The position numbers and the translations under genes are program-made. Of a stretch of DNA of 64,000 nt, positions 28,115 through 37,366 are shown in pieces. A model generated the notes under the pieces. The model saw only the letters and a program-made list of their open reading frames with translations. It had not been told where the DNA came from and did not search any database. Source of the DNA: Pseudomonas sp. PH1b. GTDB taxonomy: Bacteria > Pseudomonadota > Gammaproteobacteria > Pseudomonadales > Pseudomonadaceae. Within the stretch, counting starts at the first letter, position 1. The number at the start of each line of letters is the position of its first letter. Location: assembly GCF_000633395.1 (NCBI RefSeq), contig NZ_AYMU01000011.1, positions 186,001 through 250,000 on the forward strand. Reading direction: 5' to 3'.

Positions 28115-28142
28115 CTATTCGTTGTCGATCGACAAAGAATAG
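28115..28142. promoter_or_regulatory. 28-bp near-perfect palindrome upstream of the TIM-barrel gene
   Basis: CTATTCGTTGTCGA and its partner TCGACAAAGAATAG pair at 13 of 14 positions. The palindrome abuts the ribosome-binding site (AGGAAC) of the gene starting at 28153. The core TTGTCGATCGACAA looks like the operator of a dimeric HTH repressor (GntR- or LacI-type spacing). As RNA it would form a hairpin next to the start. Confidence 0.65.
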
Positions 28143-28152
28143 GAACAATTCG

Positions 28153-29208
28153 ATGAAAACCCTTAAGGGCCCCAGCCTGCACCTGGCACAATTCAGTGCC
28201 GATACTGCACCTTTCAACAGCCTGCCGAGCATTGCCCAATGGGCTGCCGACCTGGGTTTCAAGGCGCTGCAGATCCCTGCCTGGGATGCGCGGCTGTTCG
28301 ACGTTGCCACAGCGGCCGAGAGCCAGGACTACTGCGATGAGCTCAAGGGCCAACTGGCGCAAAAGGGCCTGGTGATCAGTGAGCTGACCAGCCATATCTT
28401 CGGCCAGTTGGTGGCGGTGCACCCGGCCTACGACGCGATGTGCGACAACTTCGCCCCGGCGGCGCTGCGGGGCAAACCGCAAGCCAGAACAGCCTGGGCC
28501 ATCGAGCAGATGAAGCTGGCGGCCAAGGCCTCGCGGCGCCTGGGGCTCGACGACCTGGGGACCTTTTCCGGGTCCCTGGCCTGGCCCTATCTGTTTCCCT
28601 TTCCGCAACGTCCGGAAGGCTTGATCGAGGCCGCTTTCGAAGAGCTGGCGCGGCGCTGGCGGCCGATCCTCGATGTGTGCGACGAGCAGGGGGTCAACCT
28701 GTGCTACGAGATCCACCCCAGCGAGGACCTGCACGACGGCACCAGCTTCGAACGCTTCTATGAACTGGTGGACCATCACCCGCGCTGCAACATCCTCTTC
28801 GACCCCAGCCACTTCGTGCTGCAGCAGCTCGATTACCTGAGCTACCTGGACATCTACCACGAGCGCATCCGCATGTTTCACGTCAAGGATGCCGAGTTCA
28901 ATCCCAGCGGCCGCCAGGGCATCTACGGTGGCTACAGCTCCTGGGTCGAGCGCGCCGGGCGCTTCCGTTCCCTGGGCGATGGCCAGGTGGATTTCAAGGG
29001 GATCTTTTCCAAGCTGGCGCAATACGACTACCCGGGCTGGGCGACCCTGGAATGGGAGTGCTGCCTCAAGGACCAGGAAGACGGCGCGCGGGAAGGCGTC
29101 GAGTTCATCAACCGCCACATGATCCAGGTCACCGAACGGATCTTCGACGACTTCGCCGGGGCCGGCATCGACCGCCAACAGATCAACACCATGCTCGGCA
29201 TTGCCTGA
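28153..29208 (+). CDS. sugar phosphate isomerase/epimerase-like TIM-barrel protein
   Basis: A 351-aa protein of the xylose-isomerase-like TIM-barrel superfamily (AP endonuclease 2 family). Metal ligands are visible in order: Glu in LCYEIHPSED, Asp/His in LFDPSHFVL, His in MFHVKDAEF and Glu in ATLEWECCLKD. Related enzymes isomerise sugars or dehydrate inositol derivatives. It is followed after 22 bp by an alpha/beta hydrolase in the same direction and preceded by a strong palindromic operator-like site, suggesting an inducible catabolic operon. Substrate not predictable. Confidence 0.85.
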   Translation: MKTLKGPSLHLAQFSADTAPFNSLPSIAQWAADLGFKALQIPAWDARLFDVATAAESQDYCDELKGQLAQKGLVISELTSHIFGQLVAVHPAYDAMCDNFAPAALRGKPQARTAWAIEQMKLAAKASRRLGLDDLGTFSGSLAWPYLFPFPQRPEGLIEAAFEELARRWRPILDVCDEQGVNLCYEIHPSEDLHDGTSFERFYELVDHHPRCNILFDPSHFVLQQLDYLSYLDIYHERIRMFHVKDAEFNPSGRQGIYGGYSSWVERAGRFRSLGDGQVDFKGIFSKLAQYDYPGWATLEWECCLKDQEDGAREGVEFINRHMIQVTERIFDDFAGAGIDRQQINTMLGIA

Positions 29209-29230
29209 AACCCTTCATCGAGAAAAAACC

Positions 29231-30118
29231 ATGAATGCTTTGACTGATACCCCCCAGGCCGACAGCCTCGACCTGGTTCACCGTTACGTGCGCGTCGATG
29301 GCCAGCGCATCCACTGTGTCACCGCCGGCACCGGCCGCCCGGTGCTGCTGATTCCCGGCTGGCCGCAAACCTGGTACGCCTGGCGCGAAGTGATCCAGGC
29401 CCTGGCCGCCCAGGGCTTCCAGGCGATCGCCGTGGACCCGCCGGGCAGCGGCCAGTCCGACCGCCCGGAGCACGGCTACGACACCGGCCATGTGGCCGGG
29501 GTGCTGCACCAGGTCATGGGGCAGTTGGGTTTCGAGCGCTACAGCGTGGTCGGCCACGACGTCGGCATGTGGATCGCCTACGCCCTGGCCAGCGACCATC
29601 CGCAAGCGGTGGAGCGCCTGGCGCTGACCGAAGCGGTGATCCCGGGGCTGGCGGACGCACCGCCGATCTTTGTCGCACCAGAACAGAACATCTTTCTCTG
29701 GCACTTCATGTTCAACCAGCTGCGGGATTTGCCGGAGGCCTTGATCGCCGGGCGCGAGCGGGCCTATCTGAACTACATCTTCGACCACTGGTCCCATCGC
29801 CGCGAAGCGGTGGCCGCCGAGGTCTACATCGAGGCCTACGCCGCCCCGGGCGGGTTGCGCGCAGGCTTCGCCTACTACCGGGCGATCCCCGAGACCGTGC
29901 GCCAGAACCAGCTGCGGGCCCAGCGGCCGCTGACCATGCCGGTGCTGGCCATCGGCGCCGAGCACGCCACCAACGATGCGCCGCTGCTGACCCTGCAAGG
30001 CCATGCCAGTGACCTGCGCGGGGCCATTGTCGAGGACTGCGGGCACTTCATCATGGAAGAGGCACCGGAGGAATTTCTCGCGCTGCTGCTGCCGTTTCTG
30101 CAGGAGGGCCGTGACTGA
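29231..30118 (+). CDS. alpha/beta hydrolase (epoxide hydrolase/haloalkane dehalogenase-like)
   Basis: A 295-aa alpha/beta-hydrolase. The oxyanion segment IPGWPQTWYAWR corresponds to HGxP of epoxide hydrolases. The nucleophile elbow VGHDVGMWIAYALA carries Asp rather than Ser, and the catalytic His lies in VEDCGHFIMEEAPEEF. An Asp nucleophile points to epoxide hydrolase or dehalogenase chemistry, not esterase. ATG 29231 is chosen because the frame upstream overlaps the previous gene without similarity. It is cotranscribed with the TIM-barrel gene. Confidence 0.87.
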   Translation: MNALTDTPQADSLDLVHRYVRVDGQRIHCVTAGTGRPVLLIPGWPQTWYAWREVIQALAAQGFQAIAVDPPGSGQSDRPEHGYDTGHVAGVLHQVMGQLGFERYSVVGHDVGMWIAYALASDHPQAVERLALTEAVIPGLADAPPIFVAPEQNIFLWHFMFNQLRDLPEALIAGRERAYLNYIFDHWSHRREAVAAEVYIEAYAAPGGLRAGFAYYRAIPETVRQNQLRAQRPLTMPVLAIGAEHATNDAPLLTLQGHASDLRGAIVEDCGHFIMEEAPEEFLALLLPFLQEGRD

Positions 30119-30262
30119 GGCACGGCGCAGGCAAGGCCGCGGCCACGGAAAATGGCCGCGGCCGGCTGAAATCTAATATCATTTCGTCCCGGCGCCCTGC
30201 GCCAACCGGCTGTTCGGGTGCAACCGAACACCTTCCCTGTCCCGACGAGATACCCGACCCCC

Positions 30263-30862
30263 ATGGCTGGAAGACCCCGCGAATTCGACCGTCACCAGGC
30301 ACTGCGCCAGGCGCTCGAACTGTTCTGGCGCCGTGGTTTCGAAACCACCTCCATGGCCGACCTGGTGGCGGCCCTGGGCATCGCCTCGGCGCGCATCTAT
30401 GCCGCCTTCGGTTCCAAGGAGGCACTGTTTCGCGAAGCCATCGAACTCTATGAAAGCCAGGAAGGCGGCTTCGCCGACCTGGCCCTGCAGGAGCCTCGCG
30501 CCTATGTCGCCATCGAACGCATGCTGCAGCAGGCGGTGGCGCTCTACACTCGGCCCGACGGCCCTCAGGGCTGCATGGTGGTGGCCTCGGCGGTGAACTG
30601 CTCAAGCGACAACGACAGCGTGCGCGAGTGGCTGGCCGAACATCGCCGGGCGCGTACCGCGAGCATCATCCAACGCCTGGAAGCGGCGGTGCAGGCGGGT
30701 GAACTGCCCAGCCACAGCGATGCAACTTCCCTGGGGGATTATTACTCTACGGTGCTCCACGGGCTCTCGGTGCAGGCCCGCGACGGTGTCAGCGCGGCGC
30801 GTCTGCTGCAAGGCGTGGCGCTGGCCATGCAAGTCTTTCCGGGCGCCGCCCAAGGGCATTGA
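30263..30862 (+). CDS. TetR/AcrR family transcriptional regulator
   Basis: A 199-aa regulator: N-terminal TetR HTH (REFDRHQALRQALELFWRRGFETTSMADLVAALGIASARIYAAFGSKEALFREA, residues 6-59) and a C-terminal helical ligand domain of the type with GCMVVASAVNCS. It lies between the hydrolase operon and the SotB-like exporter, all in one direction. It may control either; a TCGATCATCGA palindrome at 30965-30975 ahead of the exporter is a possible target. Confidence 0.9.
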   Translation: MAGRPREFDRHQALRQALELFWRRGFETTSMADLVAALGIASARIYAAFGSKEALFREAIELYESQEGGFADLALQEPRAYVAIERMLQQAVALYTRPDGPQGCMVVASAVNCSSDNDSVREWLAEHRRARTASIIQRLEAAVQAGELPSHSDATSLGDYYSTVLHGLSVQARDGVSAARLLQGVALAMQVFPGAAQGH

Positions 30863-30964
30863 GCCGGCGCCAGGCCGTGGCCCGGGCAACGGGCCCTGGT
30901 CGGCAATCCGGGGGCAAGGGAGGCTGGCCCGGGTTGTGCATTTTTCATCGGGTCCTGGACCTGT

Positions 30965-30975
30965 TCGATCATCGA
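30965..30975. promoter_or_regulatory. short palindrome upstream of the SotB-like exporter
   Basis: Perfect 5-1-5 palindrome TCGAT-C-ATCGA located 18 bp before the exporter start codon, a possible operator for the adjacent TetR protein. It is short, so chance occurrence is possible. Confidence 0.35.
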
Positions 30976-30993
30976 TAGAGTACGACGCCCCCC

Positions 30994-32178
30994 ATGAGTG
31001 ATTCTGCGGCGACACCCCAAGGTAACTGGCAGCCGGTCATCGCGCTGGCGCTGGCGGCCTTTGTTTTCAACACCACCGAGTTCGTGCCGGTGGGGCTGCT
31101 CAGTGCCATCGGCGCGAGCTTCGACCTGCCCACCGAACGGGTCGGGCTGATGCTCACCATCTACGCCTGGATCGTGTCCCTGACCTCGCTGCCGGTGATG
31201 CTGCTGACCCGCAACGTCGAGCGGCGCAAGCTGCTCACGGTGCTGTTCGGGCTGTTCATCGTCAGCCATGTGTTCTCCAGCCTGGCCAGCAACTTCGGCC
31301 TGCTGATGCTCAGCCGCATCGGCGTGGCCCTGGCCCATGCCCTGTTCTGGTCCATCACCGCGTCCCTGGCGGTGCGCCTGGCGCCGCCGGGCAAGCAAGT
31401 GCAGGCCCTGGGCCTGCTGGCCACCGGCACTTCCCTGGCCATGGTCCTGGGCATTCCCCTGGGCCGGCTGCTGGGCGAAGCCCTGGGCTGGCGCACCACC
31501 TTCGGCGTGATCGCGGCCATGGCTGGCCTGCTGGTGCTGTGGCTGATCCGCACCTTGCCGCTGCTGCCGAGCCAGAACTCCGGTTCCCTGCGCAGCCTGC
31601 CGCTGCTGTTCAAGCGCCCGGCGCTGGTGGCGATCTATGTGCTGACGGCGCTGGTGGTCACCGCGCAGTTCACCGCCTACAGCTACATCGAGCCCTTTAT
31701 CAAGGTGGCGGCGGGCCTGGGCGGCGAGGTGGTGACCCTGGTGCTGCTGGTGTTCGGCGGCGCCGGGATCATCGGCTCGCTGCTGTTCAGCTGGCTGCAC
31801 CGCCACAGCCCCCAGGGTTTTCTGCTGACCGCGGTGACCCTGCTGGCGCTGTGCCTGAGCCTGCTGTTGCCGCTCAATGGCCACGTCTGGTCCCTGGTGG
31901 CCCTGAGCGTGGTCTGGGGCATGGCGATCATGGGCTTCGGCCTGGCATTGCAGTCCCGGGTGCTGAGCCTGGCGCCGGACGCCACTGACGTGGCCATGGC
32001 GATGTTCTCCGGGATCTACAACATCGGCATCGGTGGCGGTGCGTTGCTCGGCAGTTGGGTCGGCGGCCAGCTGGGGTTTGCCTATGTCGGCCTGGCGGGC
32101 GGGGCCCTGGCGACGTTTGCCCTGCTGCTGTTTGGCCTGTCGATGCGGCGTATTGCGCTGTCCGTCCGGGCCGACTGA
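30994..32178 (+). CDS. MFS exporter, SotB-like (sugar/multidrug efflux)
   Basis: A 394-aa inner-membrane protein of the major facilitator superfamily with hydrophobic segments throughout. The N-terminal [37 protein letters not shown] is typical of SotB/YdeA drug:H+ antiporters, and the loop motif [13 protein letters not shown] stands at the motif A position. It follows a TetR gene. The convergent next gene is fetF; a shared terminator separates them. Confidence 0.88.
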   Translation: MSDSAATPQGNWQPVIALALAAFVFNTTEFVPVGLLSAIGASFDLPTERVGLMLTIYAWIVSLTSLPVMLLTRNVERRKLLTVLFGLFIVSHVFSSLASNFGLLMLSRIGVALAHALFWSITASLAVRLAPPGKQVQALGLLATGTSLAMVLGIPLGRLLGEALGWRTTFGVIAAMAGLLVLWLIRTLPLLPSQNSGSLRSLPLLFKRPALVAIYVLTALVVTAQFTAYSYIEPFIKVAAGLGGEVVTLVLLVFGGAGIIGSLLFSWLHRHSPQGFLLTAVTLLALCLSLLLPLNGHVWSLVALSVVWGMAIMGFGLALQSRVLSLAPDATDVAMAMFSGIYNIGIGGGALLGSWVGGQLGFAYVGLAGGALATFALLLFGLSMRRIALSVRAD

Positions 32179-32184
32179 TGCCCA

Positions 32185-32220
32185 GGCGCCGGCCACGCAA
32201 CGGGGCCGGCGCCGTGGTTT
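32185..32220. terminator. bidirectional terminator between the SotB-like gene and fetF
   Basis: Perfect 10-bp stem GGCGCCGGCC (32185-32194) / GGCCGGCGCC (32204-32213), followed by GTGGTTTTC, between two convergent MFS genes. Confidence 0.75.
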
Positions 32221-32221
32221 T

Positions 32222-33448
32222 CTATTGAGCCTGCGTCGGCTTGCGGCTAGTTGGCCAGCATGCCACCAGCAGCAACAGCAGCGCCGCCAGCAGGTAGGGC
32301 AGGCGCGGTTCGACTGCATAGATCAGGGTGCCCGCCAAGGGCCCGACCACCACTCCCAGGCCCTGGGCGGCGCCGACGGAGCCGGCAGTGGCGCCTTGCT
32401 CGGCAGCGTCCACCGCATTGCTGGCCAGGGCGGCGAAGGAGGGGAAGATCCAGCCCATGCCGGCGGCCGAGACAAAAAAGCCCAGCCACAGCACCCAGGC
32501 GTGGGCGGCGACGATACTCGCGACAAAGCCCAGCGCCGCCACCAGGGCACCGATGCGGATCATCCGCAGCGGCGGCCACTCCAGCTTGCGCACCAGCAGT
32601 TGCGAGGCGATCAGCGCCACCCCCACCAGGGTCAGGGAGACGCCGGCGGTCTGCGCTGCGTCGGCCGGGCTCATGCCCAGGCGATCGAGGGCGAAGAAGC
32701 CCACGGTGATCTGCGCCATGGCCACGCACAGCATGGAGATGAACGCCACCACCAGCGGCCGGCGCAGGCGCGGGTCACCCAGGCTCACCGACTTGGGCGG
32801 CTGCTTGAGGTGCAACTCCTGGCGCGGCAGCCGCGCCTTGAGAAAGGCGAAGCCCAGTAGCGGCAGCACCGCCAGCGCATAGAACGGCAGGCTCAGGCTG
32901 TGGCGCGCCAGCAGCGCGGCAATCGCCGGGCCCAGGACCAGCCCGCAGGCGTTGGCCGCCCCCAGGGACGCCATGGCTCGGGCCCGGTGCTCGGGCTCGA
33001 TGTTGTCGGCGATCAGGGCATAGCCGCCCACCGGGATCGCGGCGTAGAACACCCCGATCAGCCCTCGCCCCAGCAGCAGCCCGGCAAAGGCCAGCAGCGC
33101 CGAGGGCAGGGCATGCAGCGCTACGTCGATGAACACACTGAGGGCGAGAAAGGCCAGGGTGAAGCCGCCGGTGCCCAGCAGCAGGATGCGCCGCCGGCCG
33201 AGGCGATCGCTGGCCCGGCCCCAGGGCCGGGCCAGGAGCATCCAGATCACCCCGGAGACGGTCACTGCCATCCCCGCCTGCCAGGTGGCCAGGCCGAGAA
33301 TTCGCGCAATGGGGCCGATCAGCGAAACGAACGCCATCATCGCCATGGTGCAGGCCAGGTTGGCCACCAGCAGCGGGCGCAGGTCGAAGGCCGGCGCGGC
33401 CTGGGGCGTGTCCAGGGTATCGAGGGGCAACTGTTGAGCGTGGGTCAT
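32222..33448 (-). CDS. fetF: FetF, MFS transporter of the enantio-pyochelin uptake operon
   Basis: A 408-aa major facilitator protein. Motif A is visible as GRASDRLGRRRILLLG after the second hydrophobic segment, and the N-terminal half opens FVSLIGPIARILGLATWQAGM, resembling siderophore/multidrug MFS proteins. It starts 3 bp after the fetE stop and is the last gene of fetABCDEF. In P. protegens the FetCDE ABC system is the demonstrated inner-membrane importer for ferri-enantio-pyochelin; the exact role of FetF is less clear and could be export or auxiliary. Confidence 0.87.
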   Translation of the reverse strand: MTHAQQLPLDTLDTPQAAPAFDLRPLLVANLACTMAMMAFVSLIGPIARILGLATWQAGMAVTVSGVIWMLLARPWGRASDRLGRRRILLLGTGGFTLAFLALSVFIDVALHALPSALLAFAGLLLGRGLIGVFYAAIPVGGYALIADNIEPEHRARAMASLGAANACGLVLGPAIAALLARHSLSLPFYALAVLPLLGFAFLKARLPRQELHLKQPPKSVSLGDPRLRRPLVVAFISMLCVAMAQITVGFFALDRLGMSPADAAQTAGVSLTLVGVALIASQLLVRKLEWPPLRMIRIGALVAALGFVASIVAAHAWVLWLGFFVSAAGMGWIFPSFAALASNAVDAAEQGATAGSVGAAQGLGVVVGPLAGTLIYAVEPRLPYLLAALLLLLVACWPTSRKPTQAQ

Positions 33449-33451
33449 GGT

Positions 33452-34297
33452 TTATCCCAGGGCTGAGTGAAAGGGCAGGCGGCCGTCGACCATCACCAGC
33501 GGTCGACCGCGCACCTGTTGCAGGCTGCCGTCGACGCCATAGACGTCGCGCAGCAGTTGTTGGTTGACCACTTCCAGGGCCGGCCCCGCGGCGGCCAGAC
33601 GGCCGTTGTGCAGGACCACCACCTGCTGGCTGAAACCCAGGGCCAGGTTGATGTCGTGGACCACCACCAGGGTGATCAACTGGCGCTCCTGGGTGGCCCG
33701 GGTGATGGCCTCCACCACCTGGCACTGGTGGTACAGGTCCAGGGCACTGGTGGGTTCATCCAGCAGCAGCACCTTGGGCTGGCGCACCAGGGCCTGGGCC
33801 AGCCCCACCAGCTGCCGCTGGCCACCGGAGAGGGCGTCGATCGGGCGGTCGGCCAGGGCGGTGAGGTCCAGGTCCAGCAGCACCTGCTCGACCTGGGCCA
33901 GCACCGCCGGGCTCGGGCGACCGGGCGCGAACCCGGCGCCGCGATGCCCGGCCATGGCGGCACTGAGCACCGCTTCGAAGGCGCACAGGCGGGTGCGTTC
34001 CGGCAGGCTCTGGGGCAGGTAGACGATGTGCTGCGCCCGTTCCACCTGGGGCAGGCGATTGAGCTCGACGCCGTCCAGCAGTACCTGGCCCGAGGTCTGC
34101 TGCAGGCCGGCGATGCCCCGCAGCAGGGTCGATTTGCCGGCGGCGTTGGGGCCGATCAGCGCGGTCAGGCTGCCGGCACGCAACGGCGGCAGGTCGATCC
34201 GCTCGAGCACCTGGCGGCTGCCGTACTGCATGCTCAAGCCTGAAGTGGACAGCCCTGAAGCGGACTGCAGCGCAACAGGTGATGTTGAACGGCTCAC
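33452..34297 (-). CDS. fetE: FetE, ATP-binding protein of the ferri-enantio-pyochelin ABC importer
   Basis: A 281-aa FecE-type ATPase: Walker A GPNAAGKSTLL, Q-loop YLPQSLPE, signature LSGGQRQLVGLAQAL, Walker B VLLLDEPTSALD, H-loop VVHDINLAL. The start is a GTG at 34297 that overlaps the fetD stop codon (GTGA). The reading frame stays open far upstream within fetD, but that is a shadow of the permease gene. It energises FetD. Confidence 0.92.
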   Translation of the reverse strand: MSRSTSPVALQSASGLSTSGLSMQYGSRQVLERIDLPPLRAGSLTALIGPNAAGKSTLLRGIAGLQQTSGQVLLDGVELNRLPQVERAQHIVYLPQSLPERTRLCAFEAVLSAAMAGHRGAGFAPGRPSPAVLAQVEQVLLDLDLTALADRPIDALSGGQRQLVGLAQALVRQPKVLLLDEPTSALDLYHQCQVVEAITRATQERQLITLVVVHDINLALGFSQQVVVLHNGRLAAAGPALEVVNQQLLRDVYGVDGSLQQVRGRPLVMVDGRLPFHSALG

Positions 34298-35361
34298 AGG
34301 GCACCTCGGCGGTTGCGCATGACAATGGCCATGAAGAACGGAATGCCCACCAGGGCGGTGACGATGCCCACCGGAATCAGCACCCCGGGCATCAGTGCCT
34401 TGCTGGCGATGGAGGCCATGGACAGGATCAGCCCGCCGCTGAGCACGCTGGCCGGCAGGAACAGCCGGTGGTCCTCGCCCACCAGCAGGCGGGCGATGTG
34501 CGGGGCGATCAGGCCGATGAAGCCGATGGTGCCGACAAACGACACCGCCAGCGCCGACAGCAGGCTGATGCGCAGCAGCGACCACAGGCGCAGGCGGCCG
34601 ACATCGATGCCGAAGCTGCGGGCCCGCTCCTCGCCCAGGGTCAGGGCGGTCAGGGCCCAGCTCTGGCGCAGGGAAAACGGCAGGCACAGCAACAGCGCCA
34701 GGGCCAGGATCGCCAGTTTTTCCCAGGAGGCCCGGGCCAGGCTGCCCAGGGTCCAGAACACCAGTTGCTGCAGGCTGTCCTGGGTGGCGACGAATTGCAG
34801 CAGCGCCACCAGGGCATTGAAGGCGAACACCAGGGCGATGCCGAACAGCACCAGGCTCTCGACCCCGAAGCCGCGCCAGCGGGCCAGCAGGTACAGCAGG
34901 GCCACCGAGGCCAGGGCGAAGAGGAAGGCGTTGGCCGAGATCAGGTACTGCGCCGGCACCCCGGGTAGGCCCAGGCCGAGGACGATGGCCAGGGCCGCGC
35001 CAAAGGCTGCGGCAGCGGACACGCCGAGGGTGAAGGGGCTGGCCAGGGGGTTGTCGAGCACGGTCTGCATCTCGGCCCCGGCCAGGGCCAGGGCGGCGCC
35101 CACCAGCACCGCCATCAGGGCGTAGGGCAGGCGCACGTTCCATACGATCACCGCTTCCACCCGGGGCATCGAGCCCGGGTCCCAGAGCACCTGCAGCAGG
35201 CGCGACAGGCTCATCCCCGAGGGCCCGGTGGTGACATCCACCGCCAGCGACAGCAGCAGGGCCAGGGCCAGCCCAGACAACAGCAGCACCCGCCGGCCAT
35301 GGCGCCGGTGGTAGTCGCGGGAGGCAACGCTGGCGTGCACTTCGGTTGCCGCCTGGGTCAT
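34294..35361 (-). CDS. fetD: FetD, FecCD-type permease of the ferri-enantio-pyochelin importer
   Basis: A 355-aa inner-membrane permease of the FecCD/BtuC family. It has the usual N-terminal cytoplasmic stretch, the block WNVRLPYALMAVLVGAALALAGAEMQTVLDNPLASPFTLGVSAAAAFGAAL, and near the C-terminus GFIGLIAPHIARLLVGEDHR, which couples to the ATPase. ATG 35361 overlaps the fetC stop (ATGA). A single permease gene implies a homodimer. Confidence 0.92.
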   Translation of the reverse strand: MTQAATEVHASVASRDYHRRHGRRVLLLSGLALALLLSLAVDVTTGPSGMSLSRLLQVLWDPGSMPRVEAVIVWNVRLPYALMAVLVGAALALAGAEMQTVLDNPLASPFTLGVSAAAAFGAALAIVLGLGLPGVPAQYLISANAFLFALASVALLYLLARWRGFGVESLVLFGIALVFAFNALVALLQFVATQDSLQQLVFWTLGSLARASWEKLAILALALLLCLPFSLRQSWALTALTLGEERARSFGIDVGRLRLWSLLRISLLSALAVSFVGTIGFIGLIAPHIARLLVGEDHRLFLPASVLSGGLILSMASIASKALMPGVLIPVGIVTALVGIPFFMAIVMRNRRGAL

Positions 35362-36491
35362 GGCGCCAGGCTCGTGGTGAACACGCCGGTGGCCGGGATC
35401 GGCATGAAGCGCCGGTACAGCTCGCTGCGGGTCTGGTCCGGGTCCAGGTCCTTGAACAGCTCGGGATGCAGCCACTTGGCCAGGGCCTGGACTGCAATCA
35501 GGTGCTCGGGCGAGTCATAGAAAATGTGCCAGAGGCCGTGCACGTTGTGCTCTTTCACCGCTCGCAGTTCGTTCAGCGGCGGGCGATTGGCGGCCTGCCG
35601 CAGGCTGTCCCGGGCCTGTTGCAAGGTTGCCGAATAGCCCAGGGTCACACCGCCCTGGCCGGCAGCGAAGACCCCGGTGGCGACGTACAGGTCCGGGTCG
35701 CTGGAGAGGATGTATTCCACGTTCAGGGTGCCGATGGGGCCCGGAATGCGCCCGTCGGCGATGTTGTGGCCGCCGGCCAGCTTGATCATCTCGCCGAAGT
35801 TGCCGGTGCCCGGCGAGCCGCAGCAGTCCTGCAGCCCGGCGAGCATGTCGATGAAGATCTTCGGCTGCTTGACCGTGCCGGCCTTGGCCAGGGTGTCGCG
35901 GACCCGGGCCAGGGACTGCTGGTAGAAGGCGATGAATTCCTCGGCCCGCTGTTCACGGCCCAGGGCCTGGCCCAGCAGGCGCATGCTGGGCACGGTGTTG
36001 CGCAGGGGATGGTCGCTGAAGTCGACGAAAATCACCGCCACACCGGCAGCCTCCAGTTGCTTGACCGCCTCGCTGTCGGGGCTGGGGCCGTGGCCGCCGC
36101 TCAGGGCCATGATCGCCAGGTCCGGGTGTACCGCCAGGGCCTTCTCGACGCTGAAGGTCTCGGCCGAGGTGCCGCCCACCAGCGGCACCTTGTCGGCCTC
36201 CGGGAAGACCTTGTGGTAGGCCTCGTAACCCTGCACGTCGAGGCCGCGGAAATCCCCCTGCCAGCCGGCCAGGCGAGTGAAGGGGTTCTTGCCTTCGAGC
36301 AGCGACAGGGAATAGATCATCCGGCCTTCGCCGAGCAGGATGTGCTCGACCTTGTCCGGCACCTGGACCTGGCGCCCGGCCAGGTCGGTGAGGGTTGCGG
36401 CGCTGGCCGTGGCCGCCCACAACAGGCCCAGGGGCAGCAGGCCGAGCAGCAGCCCGTGGCGGGCCCGGCGCAAGAAATCACGGTGTGTCAT
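35358..36491 (-). CDS. fetC: FetC, periplasmic binding protein for ferri-enantio-pyochelin
   Basis: A 377-aa type III (FhuD/BtuF-like) binding protein. It starts with a twin-arginine-like or Sec signal (FLRRARHGLLLGLLPLGLLWAATASAA) followed by TLTDLAGRQVQVPDKVEHILLG, a standard lead. FSVEKALAVHPDLAIMALSG and the FVDFSDHPLRNT helix region fit the family. It overlaps fetB by 14 bp and fetD by 4 bp, so the fet genes are translationally coupled. It delivers ligand from FetA to FetDE. Confidence 0.9.
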   Translation of the reverse strand: MTHRDFLRRARHGLLLGLLPLGLLWAATASAATLTDLAGRQVQVPDKVEHILLGEGRMIYSLSLLEGKNPFTRLAGWQGDFRGLDVQGYEAYHKVFPEADKVPLVGGTSAETFSVEKALAVHPDLAIMALSGGHGPSPDSEAVKQLEAAGVAVIFVDFSDHPLRNTVPSMRLLGQALGREQRAEEFIAFYQQSLARVRDTLAKAGTVKQPKIFIDMLAGLQDCCGSPGTGNFGEMIKLAGGHNIADGRIPGPIGTLNVEYILSSDPDLYVATGVFAAGQGGVTLGYSATLQQARDSLRQAANRPPLNELRAVKEHNVHGLWHIFYDSPEHLIAVQALAKWLHPELFKDLDPDQTRSELYRRFMPIPATGVFTTSLAP

Positions 36492-37359
36492 GGCTAGTTT
36501 CCTTGAACGATTGAACGGCCCGGCGGGCAGCGCGCTTGCGCCACCACAACAGCAGGCCGGTGAGGTACAGCAGGGGTAACGAAATGCCGCAGAGAAAAGC
36601 CAGCCAGGCGCCAGGCGTGCCCAGCAGCAAATGCCCGTGGGCGGCGGAAAACAGCGGCTTGACGGCCATCGGCGTGGCCGTCAGCCAGGTGAACAGCTCG
36701 GGGCGCGCGAGCCAGGCACCGCTGCCGGCGATCAGCAGCAGCGGCAGGCACAACCAGGCCGCCGCCACGTTGTGCCATTCCCGCAGGCGCCGGTTGCCCT
36801 GGCTGCCGGGGCGCAGGCTGGCGGCCTTCCACCAGCTGCGCCGGCCCGGCCACCACAGGTACAGGCCGCTGCCCAGGGAGCCCAGCAGCACCAGGCCACA
36901 CAGCAGCACCAGGTTCGAACCCCAGGCTGGCGGCAGCAGCAGGCTGCGGTGCAGCGCCACCAGCTTGGCCAGCCACAGCTCTTCGAAGACGAAGAAGCCC
37001 CGGGGTTCGGCGCTGTAGGGGTCGATCATGGCGATGCCGGTGCCGGGGCGGTCCTTGAGGGCACCGAACACGATCACGTTGTCCGATTCGAGAAAGCCCT
37101 GGCGTGGCGGCGCCGCGCCGAAGACTTTCTGCAACTGCGGGTAGGCGCTGGTGGCGGCGCCGGTCCAGGCACTTTGCTCCAGGGCCGCGCCGTGTTCGCC
37201 GGGGGCCAGTTGCAGCATCGCCGCACCCACTTCCCAGCGCAGGATCGGCCCCTTGAGTTCCAGCAGCGCACCGCTCAGGCCCAGCAGCGCGAGGAACAGC
37301 CCCAGGCCCAGGGCCAGCCAGCGGTGGACCCGGAGCCAGATGTCGCGCAGGCGCAGCAT
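36478..37359 (-). CDS. fetB: FetB, PepSY-associated membrane protein
   Basis: A 293-aa inner-membrane protein of the PepSY_TM family, common in iron-siderophore operons and sometimes associated with ferric-siderophore reduction. The start DIWLRVHRWLALGLGLFLALLGLSGALLEL is the family's first helix with conserved HRW. Further hydrophobic segments lie at VLLCGLVLLGSLGSGLYLWWPG and at the C-terminus (LLYLTGLLLWWRKRAARRA). ATG 37359 lies 7 bp after the fetA stop; the longer frame up to 37416 would run inside fetA. Confidence 0.85.
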   Translation of the reverse strand: MLRLRDIWLRVHRWLALGLGLFLALLGLSGALLELKGPILRWEVGAAMLQLAPGEHGAALEQSAWTGAATSAYPQLQKVFGAAPPRQGFLESDNVIVFGALKDRPGTGIAMIDPYSAEPRGFFVFEELWLAKLVALHRSLLLPPAWGSNLVLLCGLVLLGSLGSGLYLWWPGRRSWWKAASLRPGSQGNRRLREWHNVAAAWLCLPLLLIAGSGAWLARPELFTWLTATPMAVKPLFSAAHGHLLLGTPGAWLAFLCGISLPLLYLTGLLLWWRKRAARRAVQSFKETSHDTP

Positions 37360-37366
37360 CGGCGGC

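Noticed and set aside
34298-35497. Possible long fusion of FetE with upstream sequence
   Set aside because: The extra frame lies entirely inside fetD in another phase. FetE starts at GTG 34297 with the usual ABC N-terminus and a GTGA overlap.
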